Notes under the pieces: generated by a model
Databases searched by the model: none
What the model saw: only the letters and a program-made list of their open reading frames with translations
Told to the model about the DNA's origin: nothing
Made by a program: the position numbers and the translations under genes
Shown here: positions 35,295-47,400 of the stretch, in pieces
Position numbering within the stretch: the stretch's first letter is position 1
Layout: every line of letters begins with the position of its first letter
NCBI GenBank assembly: GCA_002197995.1
Contig: NGZR01000001.1
Location: 1,116,001 to 1,180,000 of the forward strand
From: Gaeumannomyces sp. JS-464
Taxonomy: Eukaryota; Ascomycota; Sordariomycetes; Magnaporthales; Magnaporthaceae
Direction: 5' to 3'
DNA: 64,000 nucleotides

Positions 35295-35554
35295 CGGGTT
35301 GGAATCAGGCCCTCCAGCCCCCGAACTTTTCTTTCTCGGCCGGCCCGGGGGGACCATTGCGGCCCTTCCGCCCAAACCCGACCTTTACTTTATTCCGGCA
35401 CTTTGCCGCCGATCGCGTTCTCTACCACCCGCGGCGCTTATTGCGCCGCCCGCTGCGCCTAAGGCGCCCTGGCGTTTATTCGCCCTACTGCCGATTGCCC
35501 GCTCACTAACAAGGAGCGCCGGAACGCGGCCCGAACTCCGTGTGCCTTGGGTAG

Positions 35555-35590
<36 letters not shown>

Positions 35591-35745
35591 CTGCTGGCCT
35601 TGCCCTATGGTTTAATTTGTTAGCCGCCTCGATAGCAACATGTAGCCTAGTGTTAAGCTTAGGTAGCGCTAGCACTCATATGCCCCTTGGGAGGCAGAAC
35701 TGGTAATCCCGACTTGACGTTAAATATACTCTCTCTCTCTCTCTC
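35295..35745 (+). mobile_element. 3' fragment of a Tad1-like LINE
   Basis: Matches the 3' UTR of LINE-A (about 41700-41990) and, inverted, of LINE-B (51120-51480). Shared blocks include CCGATTGCCCGCTCACTAAC, the segment around AACATGTAGCCTA, and the end GTTAAATATACT followed by a CT microsatellite. It is a 5'-truncated copy with no coding part. A 33-nt T run replaces the two T bases found at the same place in LINE-B. Confidence 0.75.
35558..35590. repeat. Poly(T) run, 33 nt
   Basis: Lies inside the LINE 3' fragment, at gtaggcc(T)n-ctgctgg. The inverted LINE-B copy reads gtaggcttctgcttg here, so the run is an expansion or a small poly(A)-tailed insertion. Confidence 0.95.
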
Positions 35746-35891
35746 CCTCCTTCACACCTTTCTCGAATTCACCAATTCTTGGCATTGCGCTGTTAGTGCA
35801 CACTGCCAAATTGCATACAAATCCTTAACACCCGCCAATTAGCGACCCAACACCAATAACCACGCCCGCCAACGGCGCTGGCGACGGCAAC

Positions 35892-37960
35892 ATGCCGTTG
35901 CCAACAGCCCCCCTTCGGCCAATAGGGTGGCGCGCGCCCTCCTCGTCGGCCCAACGGCCCGGAGGAACGCGTCGCTGCCACCCGGGCCCCCCGCGCGTCA
36001 GCGCACCCGACCACGCCGTCCCCGTTGCGGAATTCGCAACACCCAACAGGGCCCGTTCAGGGCCAGGAAGGCACCCACGACGGCAGCACCGGCACAGGTG
36101 CCCCTTTCCTTTCTTTTCCCCTCCCTTCCCACCCCCGGCCTACGCGCCCACCCCTCGGGTCGGCTGCGGCGGCCGCGGAGGAAATTGTTGCGAGTTACAG
36201 CCGCAAGCAACAGCAAACGGCTTTAATTTGCACAACCCTCGCCCGCTTATCGACGCCGGCATCGCTTCCCTCCCACTGGAGGCAATCCCCGAAGCCAACG
36301 GCTGGAAGGATTGTTTTATCGAATACGCCAAACAAGCCCTTTTCGGCCTGCCAACGCCGGCCCAAAGGGAAAGAAACCCCTACGGGGCCCCGGAACCTTA
36401 CGCGCCTAACCCGCAACGCCCGCCCCCGACCACTTACGCGGCGGCGGCCCGAACAGGGCTCCAGCAGCCCCAGCAACCCGCACAGGCTTTAAAACCGTGC
36501 ACCCCGGGAGCCCCGCCCTCCCGCCCGGCCCAAAGCCGATTTCCGGGTTTTTGTTAAATCCCGGAGGAAAAACAGGCTTGGGCCAACCAACAAACGGGCT
36601 TTAGTATTCGCAAAGCCCTTGCCGATAGCAGGGACCTGCCGTTTACGACAGCCGACGTCCCGGAAGCTTATCGAACCCCTACTGGGTTCGTGCTAAAAGC
36701 AAAAACGGCGGATATCCAAAGCCGGCTTTTGCAGCATCGATCCGAATTAGGCCGTTTATATAACGCCGAAAGGATCGAAAAGCCCGAAATCTGGTTTAAC
36801 TACGTGATTTCCGGATGCCCCACGTCCTTAACGAACGGCCTCGGACAAAGCGTCCCGGTATCGGAAAAGCTGGTCCGGGAGGAAGTCGAAGCCCAAACAG
36901 GGCTAAAGCCAGTAAGCGTTAAGCCCTCCGGGGCCGGCGCTAATTACCAAGGGCGTATATCATGGATTATATCCTTTTACACGCGCGTAACCGGGTTTAG
37001 GCTTTGGGGGATTACGTTTTTTCACGCCGCGTACAACGACACCCGCCGGTTACGCAACATACCCCCGGCTGCCACGGCTTTCACGTGGCTCGCAACTGTG
37101 CCCGGGCCGATAGGTGCCTCCGGTGCGGGAAAGTAAACGACGGCCGGCACGCATCGCCGTGCACGGCCCTTCCGCAATGCGCAAACTGTTCGGGCCCGTA
37201 CCCAGCCGACCACCCGAACTGCCCTATAAAGCCTGTACGGGTAAACGGAGTGCTAAAGCATTTAACCCGTGGGGAAAAAGGCGCGGTTAGGAAATTAGGG
37301 GCACAAGCCTACCGGGCGGCGGTAAAAGAGGTGGAAGCCGCCGCTGCCGCCGCCACCGCCGCGGCCGCCGCGGCCGCCACCGCCAACGCCCTTCCTGCAA
37401 CCGCGGTTACTACGGACAATTCCGTTGTAACCGTTACCGCTAATGCCAATCCCGCGGCCGGTACCGGTAACGCCGCTGCTTCCGTTACCCCCGCCGCCGC
37501 CGCCGTTCCTGCCGCTGCTGCCACCGCCGACGCTGCCGAGGTAAGCCCGGCAATCCGCTGGCCCCCGAGGGCGCGGCCCGTACGGCCGGCAAGGGAAGGC
37601 ACCCTGCCAAAAGGCTTAGGGTTAGTTTTAACAACCAATACGAAGTACTGGCGGATATGGAACTGGACCTCCCCGAGCCCGAAGGGGCTATCGAAATAAC
37701 CGGAAACCCCTGGAGGAAACCGACGGTACCGCCGGCCAACAACCTTAGGGCCAAAGCCCCCAATACACCAACGCCGCTTTTACGTATGCCAGCAGCCAAC
37801 CGGATACAACAAACGCATGGCAATAGGGCCCGGCGCCCGGGGCTTCGCCCCGAACGCCGTGCTTTAACCGCCGCCCAAGCGAACGTTCGACGTAGCTGGG
37901 AGGCGGGGGCTACTTTACTCCAACTATTTGGAGCCAAAATATCGACGTGGTGCTAATGCA
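35892..37960 (+). pseudogene. LINE-A ORF1, gag-like, EKA-type
   Basis: RNA-binding ORF1 protein of a Tad1-like LINE. A Pro-rich N-terminal part includes EAIPEANGWKDCFIEYAKQA. An in-frame TAA at 36555-36557 interrupts it, consistent with CAA->TAA. The same frame continues with IPEEKQAWANQQTGFSIRK, VPEAYRTPTGFVLKAKTADI and NAERIEKPEIWFNYVISGCP. After a one-base shift near 37060 come the Cys/His knuckles: CHGFHVARNC, CLRCGKVNDGRHASPC and CANCSGPYPADHPNC. An Ala-rich stretch and, after another shift near 37620, a tail with LADMELDLPEPEGAIEI follow. This layout is shared with ORF1-derived EKA-like proteins reported in mildew fungi. Confidence 0.75.
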
Positions 37961-40900
37961 GGAGCCCCTAGCGCGTGGAAAGGGAAGCTTATGCTTTGCA
38001 CCCACCCGTCGTACGAGCTATTTACTCCGGTAAATAGCTGGCACGACCACCAAACCAGGCCTCGGGTAATAACTTACGTACGGAAGGACCCGGGGCTTCG
38101 GCCCGTAGCGGACCGGCCGGCAGGCAACACCCGGGACATCCTTTGGCTTACCGTCGCCAGGTGCACCTTCGTTAACGTATATAGGCCTCCAGGGGACCCT
38201 TCGGAACCCTCGTTGGACCTTTTACTACGTTGGCGCCCAACGGCAAAATGCATTATAGCTGGAGACTTTAACGCAGGGTCCCCGGCGTGGGATCCGGTTA
38301 AGGGTAATAGGAATAGGGGCCAGGATATAGCCCAATGGGCTAATACCTATAACCTCCTCCTACTTACCGACCCAGGCCAACCTACGCACAACGACGGGGG
38401 CGTTTTGGATTTACCTTTTCCAACGCCCCTTTAGCAACAGCGGAAATCGACCCTTCGCTAGCAACCGATTCGGACCACCGCTCGATACGGATCGAAATTC
38501 CTAACCGCAATAACTTCGTTCCGGACTGCCGGCGTATTACGCTACCAGACGATAAACTACCGTTTTTCGCAAACGCGGTAGCAACGGGGGCCGGCAACTT
38601 GCCACCACTTACAAACCCAGGCACTGCGGAACACCTGGATAAAGCGGCCGAAGCATTAACAAACTTATTAAAAATGCGTTAATGGCTTTCGGCCGGGGGC
38701 CTAAAGCCAAAAGAAAAGGCCAACCCTGGTGGAACGAAAAGTGCGCCAACGCCCAACGGGACCTTGCAAAAGCTATGGGAAACGGCGGGCCTTTTACGGC
38801 CGAAGCCCGTGCTTTAAAAGCAACGGTTCGGACGGCTAAAAACAGCATTGGGCCAGCGTGCTGGAGGAAATGGATTCCCCGAAAGCGCTATACCGTGCTG
38901 TAAAGTGGCATAAACTTACACCCGCTATACGGCTTCCCCCGTTAAATATTAACGGGGAGGTTATAATAGCCCCAGGGGATAAAGCGGAAGCATTAGGCCG
39001 CAAGATCCTCCGTAGGTTTACGGCGGAGGACGACTTACAGGAGGACCCGTTACAGCAAAGGGCTACCCAAGGGACCGCACAACTCCCGTGGGACCCCCAC
39101 GTCCCTTTAAGGAATGCCGGAAGTGCACCGTTGGCACGGCAAACACGGCCCCGGGCGTCGATTCCCTAACGGTTAAGCTACTTACAGCGGCGTGGCCGGC
39201 AATAGGGGAATACGTTAGGGCCCTTTTCGAGGCTTGCCTTAGGGCCGGGCACCACCCAGCCCCTTTCCGCACAGCGGAAGTGGTTATGCTGAAAAAGCCG
39301 AATAAAACGGATTTAACGGACCCAAAATCCTACCGCCCGATAGCTTTACTCCCGTGCTTAGGGAAAGGGCTGGAGCGGCTGGTGGCTTCGCGGATGGCAT
39401 CCCTCGCATTACAACACGGGCTTATAGCCCCGCAACACGCCGGGGCTACCCCGAAAAAGGCCGCCATCGATTTAACGGCATGCGTGGCCCACGAGGTGGA
39501 ACGGGCCTTCCAAAAGCATAAAACGGCCGCCCTCGTTACCATGGATGTACAAGGGGCTTTCGACGCCGTACTTCGCCGGAGGCTCCTTTAAAGGCTTTTA
39601 AACCAAGGCTGGGATCCAACGTTAGTACGATGGGTATCATCTTTTGCAGGAAACAGGGTGGTTAAAGTGCGTTTGGAGGACGCCACGGCACCCCCTTTTT
39701 CCCCGGACTGCGGGCTACCCCAAGGGTACCGGCGTCACCGGTCCTATTTATGCTTTATATGGCCGAAATCCTACCCAAAGCAAAAGCGATTAGGTACGGA
39801 TACGCGGACGATATAGGCATTTGCGTAACGGGTAGCACTCCGGAGGAGTGCTCCCGTAAAGCAGGGGCTACGGTTACGGAAATCCTACGTTGGGGCAGGG
39901 CTAATAAGGTTGCTTTCGACCCGGGGAAGTGCGAGCTTATGCATTTTTCCAACGGAGAAATCCCACAACCCCAGCGGTTACGGCGGAGGGCCTTACCATA
40001 CAACAAGCTACAGGAGCTTTACGGTGGTTAGGGGTCCTTTTCGACCAAAGGCTTAATTTTAAAGCCCACGTGGAAAACAGGGCTGCAAAAGCCCAAAGCG
40101 TTGCCAACCACCTCCGAAGGCTTACGAATTCGATAGGGGGGATACCGGCACATTCGGTTTACAAAGCCGTACAACGGTTATAATCCCTACGGCTTTATAC
40201 GGGGCCGAGGTATGGTATAGGGGTAAAACTAAACCACACCCGTACAAGCCGGCACAACAGCAAATTATCCGCCAAGGCCATTTAATCGATCGGGTCGATA
40301 AAGCCTTAACCGCGTCCCTTAAGGCAGTGGTCCCAGCTTGGAAAACCACACCGATAAACGCATTGCATTACGAATCCGGCATCCCAGGCGCCCAGGCGCT
40401 TTTGGAACAAGCCCGCCTCCGTTTTGCGGCCCGTATAAATACGGTTCCGGAAGAACACCCCCTGGCCGCAGCGGCCAAGCCGGCCCTTAACGCCCGAGGG
40501 CCTAGGGCAGGCTTACCCGGCAGGCTTGCAACCTCCTTGCAAAGGACGGCCGGACTTCTTCCGGCTTGCACCCGCCCGGCCTACCTCCCTTATAAATATA
40601 CGGGGCTTACGGTGGCCATACAAGAAAAGCAAGCAGCCGCTAAAGCATTTACGGCGTGGCTTTGCACCCTCCCACCCACCGACGTTATAATATATAGCGA
40701 CGGGTCCAAAGCAGAGAACGGAGCAGTTGGATACGGCTGGGTAATATACCAAGCCGGCCAACGCAAACTTTCCGGGCACGGCCGGCTGGCGCATCCCGCG
40801 GAAGTATTCGACGGCGAGGCGGAAGGGGCCCGGATGGGCCTCCGTAAAGCCGTTTGGAGCTTCCGCAATTGCACTTTCCACTTGTGCCTCGATAACACCT

Positions 40901-41529
40901 CGGCGGCCAACGGCTGTTTAAGCACGGCCCCTAATAGTTCACAAGGGGCCTTTAAAGAAATCCATTGCCTTATGGATAAACACCAGGTATACGTACGCTG
41001 GTCCCCGGGCCATATGGGAATCCCCGGAAACGAAAAGGCAGACGCCGAAGCAAAGTTGGGATCGGCCCTGCCAATACCCCAACATTTTAAACCAACGGTG
41101 GCCGGAGTAAAGGCTTTAGCCCGGAAAACGGCCCGGGACGCCCGGAACGCATGGTTTAAGGACAACTTTCCGGATCGGTATAAGGCTATAGGCCTCCCGC
41201 CGGCACCACAACATACGCCCGAAGCGTTGCAGCTGCACCGGAGGGTACTGCAACGGCTAATAGCCGCACGCACCGGTCACGGGGATTTCGACTGGTACCA
41301 CCGAAAGTTCCAGCACGAAGACGATAACCCGTGCCGCTGCGGAAGAAACAAATCCCCTTCCCACCCTGTATTTTGCAGGTTGGCTAAAACGGCAGAAAAT
41401 AAATGGCCTATAGCGGACCCCTCCCCGGCTTCCGACAGGCCCGGATATTGGAAACGGCTACTTCAAAAGCCTTTCCTTTTTGCTTCGTTCGCCGAAGCTA
41501 CCAATTATTACACTATCGCTGGACGATAA
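37861..41529 (+). pseudogene. LINE-A ORF2: endonuclease, RT and RNase H
   Basis: Polyprotein in broken frames. Endonuclease: QANVRRSWE, DVVLMQEP, IIAGDFNAGSPAWDPV and ATDSDHRSI. Reverse transcriptase: NTAPGVDSLTVKLL, SYRPIALLPCLGKGLERL, AGATPKKAAIDL, TMDVQGAFDAVL and the catalytic YADD at about 39801. RNase H (40327-41529 frame): Asp in IIYSDGSK, Glu in FDGEAEGA, Asp in CLDNTSA and Asp in NEKADAEAK, the full D-E-D-D set. The C-terminus has a CRCGRNKSPSHPVFC knuckle. Breaks lie near 37925, 38430, 38870, 39590 (TAA where LINE-B has TGG, Trp) and 40030, among others. The RNase H block is the longest intact stretch (about 400 codons). Confidence 0.85.
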
Positions 41530-41990
41530 CAACAGGCCTAAAAAGCCCGCATACATCCTTTTCCTTGTTCTCCTACACCTTTTACCTTTTTCCTTTGTAC
41601 CACCAGGACTAACAGTAGGCTCGTTGGTCCCCCGCACCTCCGGCCGGGCCCTGGGGGTCCCGAGGACCTTCCAGCCTAAAACCCGGCCCCACCCCTTTAC
41701 CGGCATACTCGCCGGCCGAACGCACTACTACCACCCGCAGCGCTTTACAACGCCCTGGCGTATATATATACGCCCTACCGCCGATTGCCCGCTCACTAAC
41801 AAGGAGCGCTGGAACGCGGCCCGACCTTCGTGTGCCTTCGGGTTTAATTCTGCTAGCCGCCGGATAGCAACATGTAGCCTAATGTTTAGCTTAGGTAGCG
41901 CTAGCACGTCATATGCCCCTTGGGAGGCAGGGACTGGTAGATCCCGACTTACTGACGTTAAATATACTCACTCACTCACTCACTCCCATC

Positions 41991-42208
41991 CTTAACAACG
42001 AGCAAACGGCAAAGCTTATCGATTTCGTTTTTGCAAGCAAGAAGAACCGCAAAATGACCTTTTTTTAACTTTTTTTTGGCGCTTTTTGGCGCTATTTTCG
42101 GTGTTTTCGCTATCCGCTTAACCCTTTACCACTACGGTTATAAAAGATACGTGGCGCTCCGCAAGCCGCCTATTAGCAAAAGAGAGAAAGAGAAAAAGAG
42201 AGAGAAAG
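41991..42208. other. Junction between LINE-A and the gypsy 5' LTR
   Basis: Unassigned DNA that ends in a purine (GA)n tract at 42177-42208, directly against the 5' LTR. This tract is best read as the outer part of the inverted LINE-B tail, cut from LINE-B by the gypsy insertion. Confidence 0.5.
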
Positions 42209-42490
42209 TGTAAGGAAGCTCGCCGCGATAGTGGCGGGCCACCGCCACAGCAAGGAGCTTCAGCCCTGTTCACGGCCCGAGCCACGTGGAGGCCTAAAGC
42301 ACCCAGGCACGTGACAGGAGGCCCAGGGGGGGCCACGCTACTTAGGCAGCTTATAAAAAGCAATTCCCAAATTGCCGGAACAAGCTAAAGTTGTTATATT
42401 TACCCTATAGCAATATAGGCTTTTAACCCCTAATTACCGTTTACGGTCATCGTGATCACCTCGTACAGGCTTTCGGCTTACCCCGTAACA
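42209..42490 (+). repeat. 5' LTR of the gypsy element
   Basis: Starts TGTAAGGAAGC and ends CCCCGTAACA. It is GC-rich and keeps CpA and TpG sites that are TpA in the 3' LTR, so it has largely escaped RIP. Confidence 0.9.
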
Positions 42491-42512
42491 TTTTTCAGCT
42501 TTTACCATCCCT

Positions 42513-44330
42513 TTGGGAATACGAGCCGTTTACTATAAACGCAAACGGTTAATCGAACACGACGCCGGGCACGGCAACTTAGGGAAAGCCGCTGCCCCGT
42601 GCTTTAGCGCGACCCATTACTCGCTCGCAAACGGCACGTCGTTAACCCGCGATCCCTTTAAAGCTCGAGGAAGGACTTCGAAACCTCCTCGAGCAGGGAG
42701 GCAATTACGCTTTGGAAAACCTTATAAACCAAATGCATCGTGGCTCCCGAAAGCGGAGCTACGCTTTAAATCCGCTCACCTTTTTGTTAGGAAAGTCGAG
42801 CTAAAACGACACCCCCGAAAACGATTACGTTCGTAACGAAACCGACGATAACCGAATTTATAACGACCGTTGCGACCGGATTTCGTTAAAAGCCGCGAAA
42901 CGATCGCGTTAAACTTACGGGTTACCGAAACATAGGCATAAAAAGGAACGCTATTAAAAGCACCGTTAAAAGGAGCTAACCACGCGTAAAGCCCGCTTTT
43001 TAAAACGCAATTAACCTCGTTTTCGTAGCCCTTCGCGTTCCACCCAACGCGCGAAATCCCGCGCTTTAAAAGCATTACATTACAATTACCGGGTAGGGAG
43101 GAACGGGAACTTTTAGCGAACCGGCGTTTACATTCCCCGAAAAACCGTAACCGCAATACGCAGGATTTCCAAAACGGCAATTTACAATTTGCCAACCTTT
43201 TTAAAAAAGTCCTTTTCGTTAAAAACAAAAATTACATACCTTTTACCCGTTATACGAAACTTTTAAAATATAGCGTAAAAATTTTAAAACTTTACGTTTC
43301 CCTTTTGGAAATTCGGAATTAAATTTAAAGTATTAGCGAAAAAAACGCGCTATATAACAAGATTTTAAATGGTGCAAGTTATTTAAGTAATGCTTTAACT
43401 GCATTATAAGGTAATTACGAATTAAAAAACTTATGCGAAAAGGTTATACGGGTTTACGTAATCCTAATAATAAACGTAAACCGATTTCGTTAACTATTTG
43501 GAAAAAAAACGAGTAAATTTAACCATTTAAATCTATTAAAGCTGGATTACTTATAAGCAGTTATATTAAAAATATTACGATTTCCCGGTATCGTTTTTAA
43601 CCAAATGGCAAATATTAGTTTAAAAAATCGAACTTAAAATTTTATAAACGGATTTTTAACAGTTATTTCGATTATTAAAAAAGTTTTCCTTTTATTTGCA
43701 AAATTAGCTGTAAAATAAGTTAGTAATAAACGCGCAAACTAATTGGGATATTTCTTAAAACGTTGCTAATGCCGCGAAAAGGAAATAGGCCGTAAAAAAA
43801 AGCAAGTTCAACGCAAAAACGTTCGATTATCGTTTTTATTAAAAGTTTTATTAAAGGTAACGGATATCCGGGTACCAGGCTTAAAAAAAGGACGATAAGG
43901 ACGAACGCTTAAATCGGCGGGAAAAGCGCCGATATAAAAAACGGGACGATTCGCGCCGCTTCGACTCGAAACGGCAGGACTCCTGCCGTTACGACCAAAA
44001 AACGGGAAACTTCCGTTTTTTTAAATCCAGCACGCCCTAAGCGAAGCAATCGTTAAGCTATAACGGCAAAACCGGAAAAACCAAACCATTCGGGCTAAAA
44101 GCCCGGCAATTGCAATAACTGCGGATAATTAAGCTATTAAACGGCCGACTGCTATTTTAAACCTAAAAAGGTAAAAGTAATCGACGCCTATTATTTTAAC
44201 GACGAAAAATCCGATTACGACCGCGCTATTAGCGATAGTAATGAAAACGAACGCGTTTTAACGCGAAACGAAAACTACCGGTCGCAATCCGATTTAAATT
44301 TCGAATCGGGAAACGAGTTTAACCGCTAAG
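42513..44330 (+). pseudogene. Gypsy gag remnant with zinc knuckle
   Basis: The left 300 bp are still readable (from MGIRAVYYKRKRL). After that stops multiply. Near 44108-44155 the frame reads PGNCNNCG, stop, LSY, stop, TADCYF. This is a C-x2-C-x4-H-x4-C knuckle in which the His codon has become Tyr (CAC/CAT to TAT/TAC type) and two codons are now stops. The tail is acidic (DEKSDYDRAISDSNENER), as in many fungal gag proteins. Confidence 0.65.
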
Positions 44331-44429
44331 TAACCCCTACTTCCGCGGTTTCGACATCCTAAATATAAAAAAGCATAGTTATTTATTTCGGACGGGCATA
44401 AATGTTTAAACCATAAAATAACTAACTAA

Positions 44430-47400
44430 AGTGCTAATAAACCTTAACACGGGCGCAACGGCGAATATAGTAAATTATAAGTTCGTCCGGAAATATAAAA
44501 TCCCAAAAGCATATATGCTATTGCCCGAGTTAATCGGCGTGCAAAGCGCGCCTATTAAATGCTACGGGGCGTATTAAATCACGCTAAAAGCACAAAATAA
44601 AAAAGGCCGAAAGCGGGATATTACGACGCTTTTTTACGCTATTTGGAAAGGCGTTAACGTTTCGGATATCCTTTTAAAACACCCGACGATAGCGGGAAAA
44701 AGCATTAACCTATTTAATGCTAACCAATCGTGGGAGTTTAATACCGCCCAAATGCTTAAGCTAAGCGAGTAAGCTGCCGTTATAGCGGCAGGGTCCTTAG
44801 CATATTAAATCCAGCTTACGAAAACGGTAGTGGGATATATAATAGCCGTTTATTACTAACTAAACACTTACGAACCGGTAATTTTTACGTTAAATAAAAA
44901 GGACGAAAAGGAGCTACAAAGCCGTTTAACCCTTAATTGTAAGCATATGCCGACGTATTTTCCATACGAAAGCGAAAAAGCTCCCGCTGTTAAAAGGAGC
45001 CGAGCATGCTATTAAATTAAAAAAAAAAGCCAAGCCTTTTATAAAAGCCTTATATTTAACCTCGAAAAAACAAGCAGCAGCATTAAAAAAGTACTTTAAG
45101 GAAAACTTTGCGTTAAAAAGGATTACCTTTTTAAAAGCAAACGCGGGTTTTCCAATGCTGTTCGTATTTAAAAAAAACGGATCCTTGCGTTTATATATCG
45201 ACTACCGAGCTTTAAACCGAATTACGCGCAAAAACCGCTATTTATTGCCCTTTATATCCGATTTAATGGATAAGCTAGCGGAAGTTAAATAGTTTTCCAA
45301 GTTAAATTTGCGGGACGCCTATTATCGCATTCGCATTCGATTGGAAAACAAATGGAAAATAGCATTCCGTACCAAATATAGGCTGTTTAAATATACCGTA
45401 ATGCCATTTAAATTAACTAACGCCCCGTCCACTTTCCAAATTTACATGCATTAAGCATTAGCAAGCTTTATCGATTACATTTGCGTGGTATACCTTAACG
45501 ATATTATTATATTTTATAAACAAAAAAAAGTACGAGCAGCATGTAAAGCAAATCCTAAATAGGCTTTAATTACATAAGCTATACGCGAAGTAATCCAAAT
45601 GCGAGTTTTTTAAAAATTACGTTAAATTTTTAGGATTTCGCGTATTTCGGGAAAGTGTTTTTATAAACTTTAAACGCATTAAGGCGATTTAAAAGTGGAT
45701 ACCCCCAAATCCTATAAAAATGTTTAAATGTTTTTAAAATTCGCGAACTTTTACCGCAAATTTATCCTTGGCTATTCCCGAATGGTCGCTTCGATAACGG
45801 AGCTGTTAAAAGGCAGTTAAAATGGGAAAAAAAAGGAATGTTCGATTGGCTACCCGCAGCAGCCCGAGCTTTTAAAAGGCTTAAAACGGCGTTTAAAAAC
45901 GCGACAATTTTCAAGCATTAAAACCCAACTAAAAAAAACATAAATAAAAACGGACGCTTTTACTAAAGCCATTTTAGCATCCTGTTTTAGCTAACGGATA
46001 AGCGATAGCATTTTATAGCTTTTTACTCCCGCAAATTAACAAACGCAAAGCAAAAGTGGGCTATAGGACAGCAGGAATTACTAGCCATTATCGAATCCCT
46101 CGAACATTAGCGCTAATATTTAAAAGGCGTATCCAAAATGTTTACCGTTTTAACGAACTACTAAGCGTTAAAAAAAGTGATTTAAACCCCGGCTAAAAAC
46201 TTTCGAGGCAAGCTAGCGCGATAAATGTACCGATTATCCCAGTTTAATTTTAATATTAAACATAAGTCGGGTAAAACCAACCCCGCGGATGGTTTATCCA
46301 AAAAGCCAAATTATATAAAAAGAAAAATCACATACGAAAACGTCGTCCTATTACTCGCGGCTAAGTTAAACTTGCTGCCGCATTTGCCAAATAAGTTAAC
46401 CTAACAAATCGTTGCATTAACAATTAAAAAGAATTGCTTAAATGTTATAAAACAATATGTCCAAACTGCAAAAATAATTCCGATCCGGGGCCGCGACCCG
46501 CAAAAAAGGCAACGCGCTCGCTTAAAAAGGAGTAGTTATAGCGTTAACTTTTTAAACTATTTATCCCGGGTTAATGCCTTTATAAAAGGGAAAAACGAAA
46601 AGCAAATACCGTTAAAGCCTCGCTTAAAGCGGGCACGTTCGAAGGTCGCCGAAAATAACCAATTTCCACGGCCTAAGCTGCAAATGGCTATGCAAATCCC
46701 TATCGCAGCCCTTACTCGCGCAAAAAAACGAAAGTGGCAAATAAAGCTTAGCTTAAAAGGTAACCTAAAAAGGTTAGCGATAGCTTAGCCTCGGGCAAAA
46801 AAAAAACTGCTAATAAAAAAGCTTAAAACTGGGAGCGTTATTTATAACTAACTGCTTTTTCGCCTTGTTATTATCGAACTAATAAAAAACGAAACGGCCA
46901 AAATTAACGAACCAAGCCGAATAACATACCAATTGGTTAGGCGGTTGCAAACGCAAAACTAAAAGGTTATCGCATTGCGTGCTTTAGTAAAGGACGGTGC
47001 CGGGATTTTAAAAAATTAACCCGCCCGTAAAAGCGATGCCGCGCGAAGCCGTAATGCCGCTAAAAAAGGCGATGCCACGCAAAAACGTAAAGCCGCGTGC
47101 AGCAGCGATGCCGTCGAAAAGGGCGATACCACGCGAAGCCGTAATGCCGTTAAGATAAACGATGCCGTACAAAGTCGCGATGCCGTATAAAATCGCAATA
47201 CCGCTAAAAAAAGCGATGCCGTGCAAAGTCGCGATGTTGTATAAAGCCGCGATGCTTTTAAAAGGAGCGATGCCGTGTTAAAACGCGATGCCGCGTAAAA
47301 ACGCGATGCCGTCGAAAAAAACAATGCCGTATAAAAACGCAATGCCGCTTATAAGGGCGATAAGGCCAAAAAAGGCCGAAACCTTTATAAAGGATACTAT

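Larger units (their letters stand above)
35746..41990 (+). mobile_element. LINE-A: near-complete Tad1-like non-LTR retrotransposon
   Basis: About 6.2 kb with two coding regions. ORF1 encodes a gag-like RNA-binding protein with Cys/His knuckles; ORF2 encodes endonuclease, reverse transcriptase and RNase H. This order and the RNase H place it with fungal Tad1-like LINEs. The 3' UTR ends in GTTAAATATACT followed by (ACTC)n at about 41967-41986, a microsatellite tail in place of poly(A). The 5' end is estimated, because the element follows a LINE 3' fragment directly. Both ORFs hold several frame shifts and a few stops, so it is not active as read. Confidence 0.85.

Noticed and set aside
42776..43228. 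150-aa antisense frame in gag as an accessory gene
   Set aside because: It is opposite a readable gag region and does not extend in the same frame. It is probably a by-product of codon composition, unlike the longer antisense remnant near the 3' LTR.
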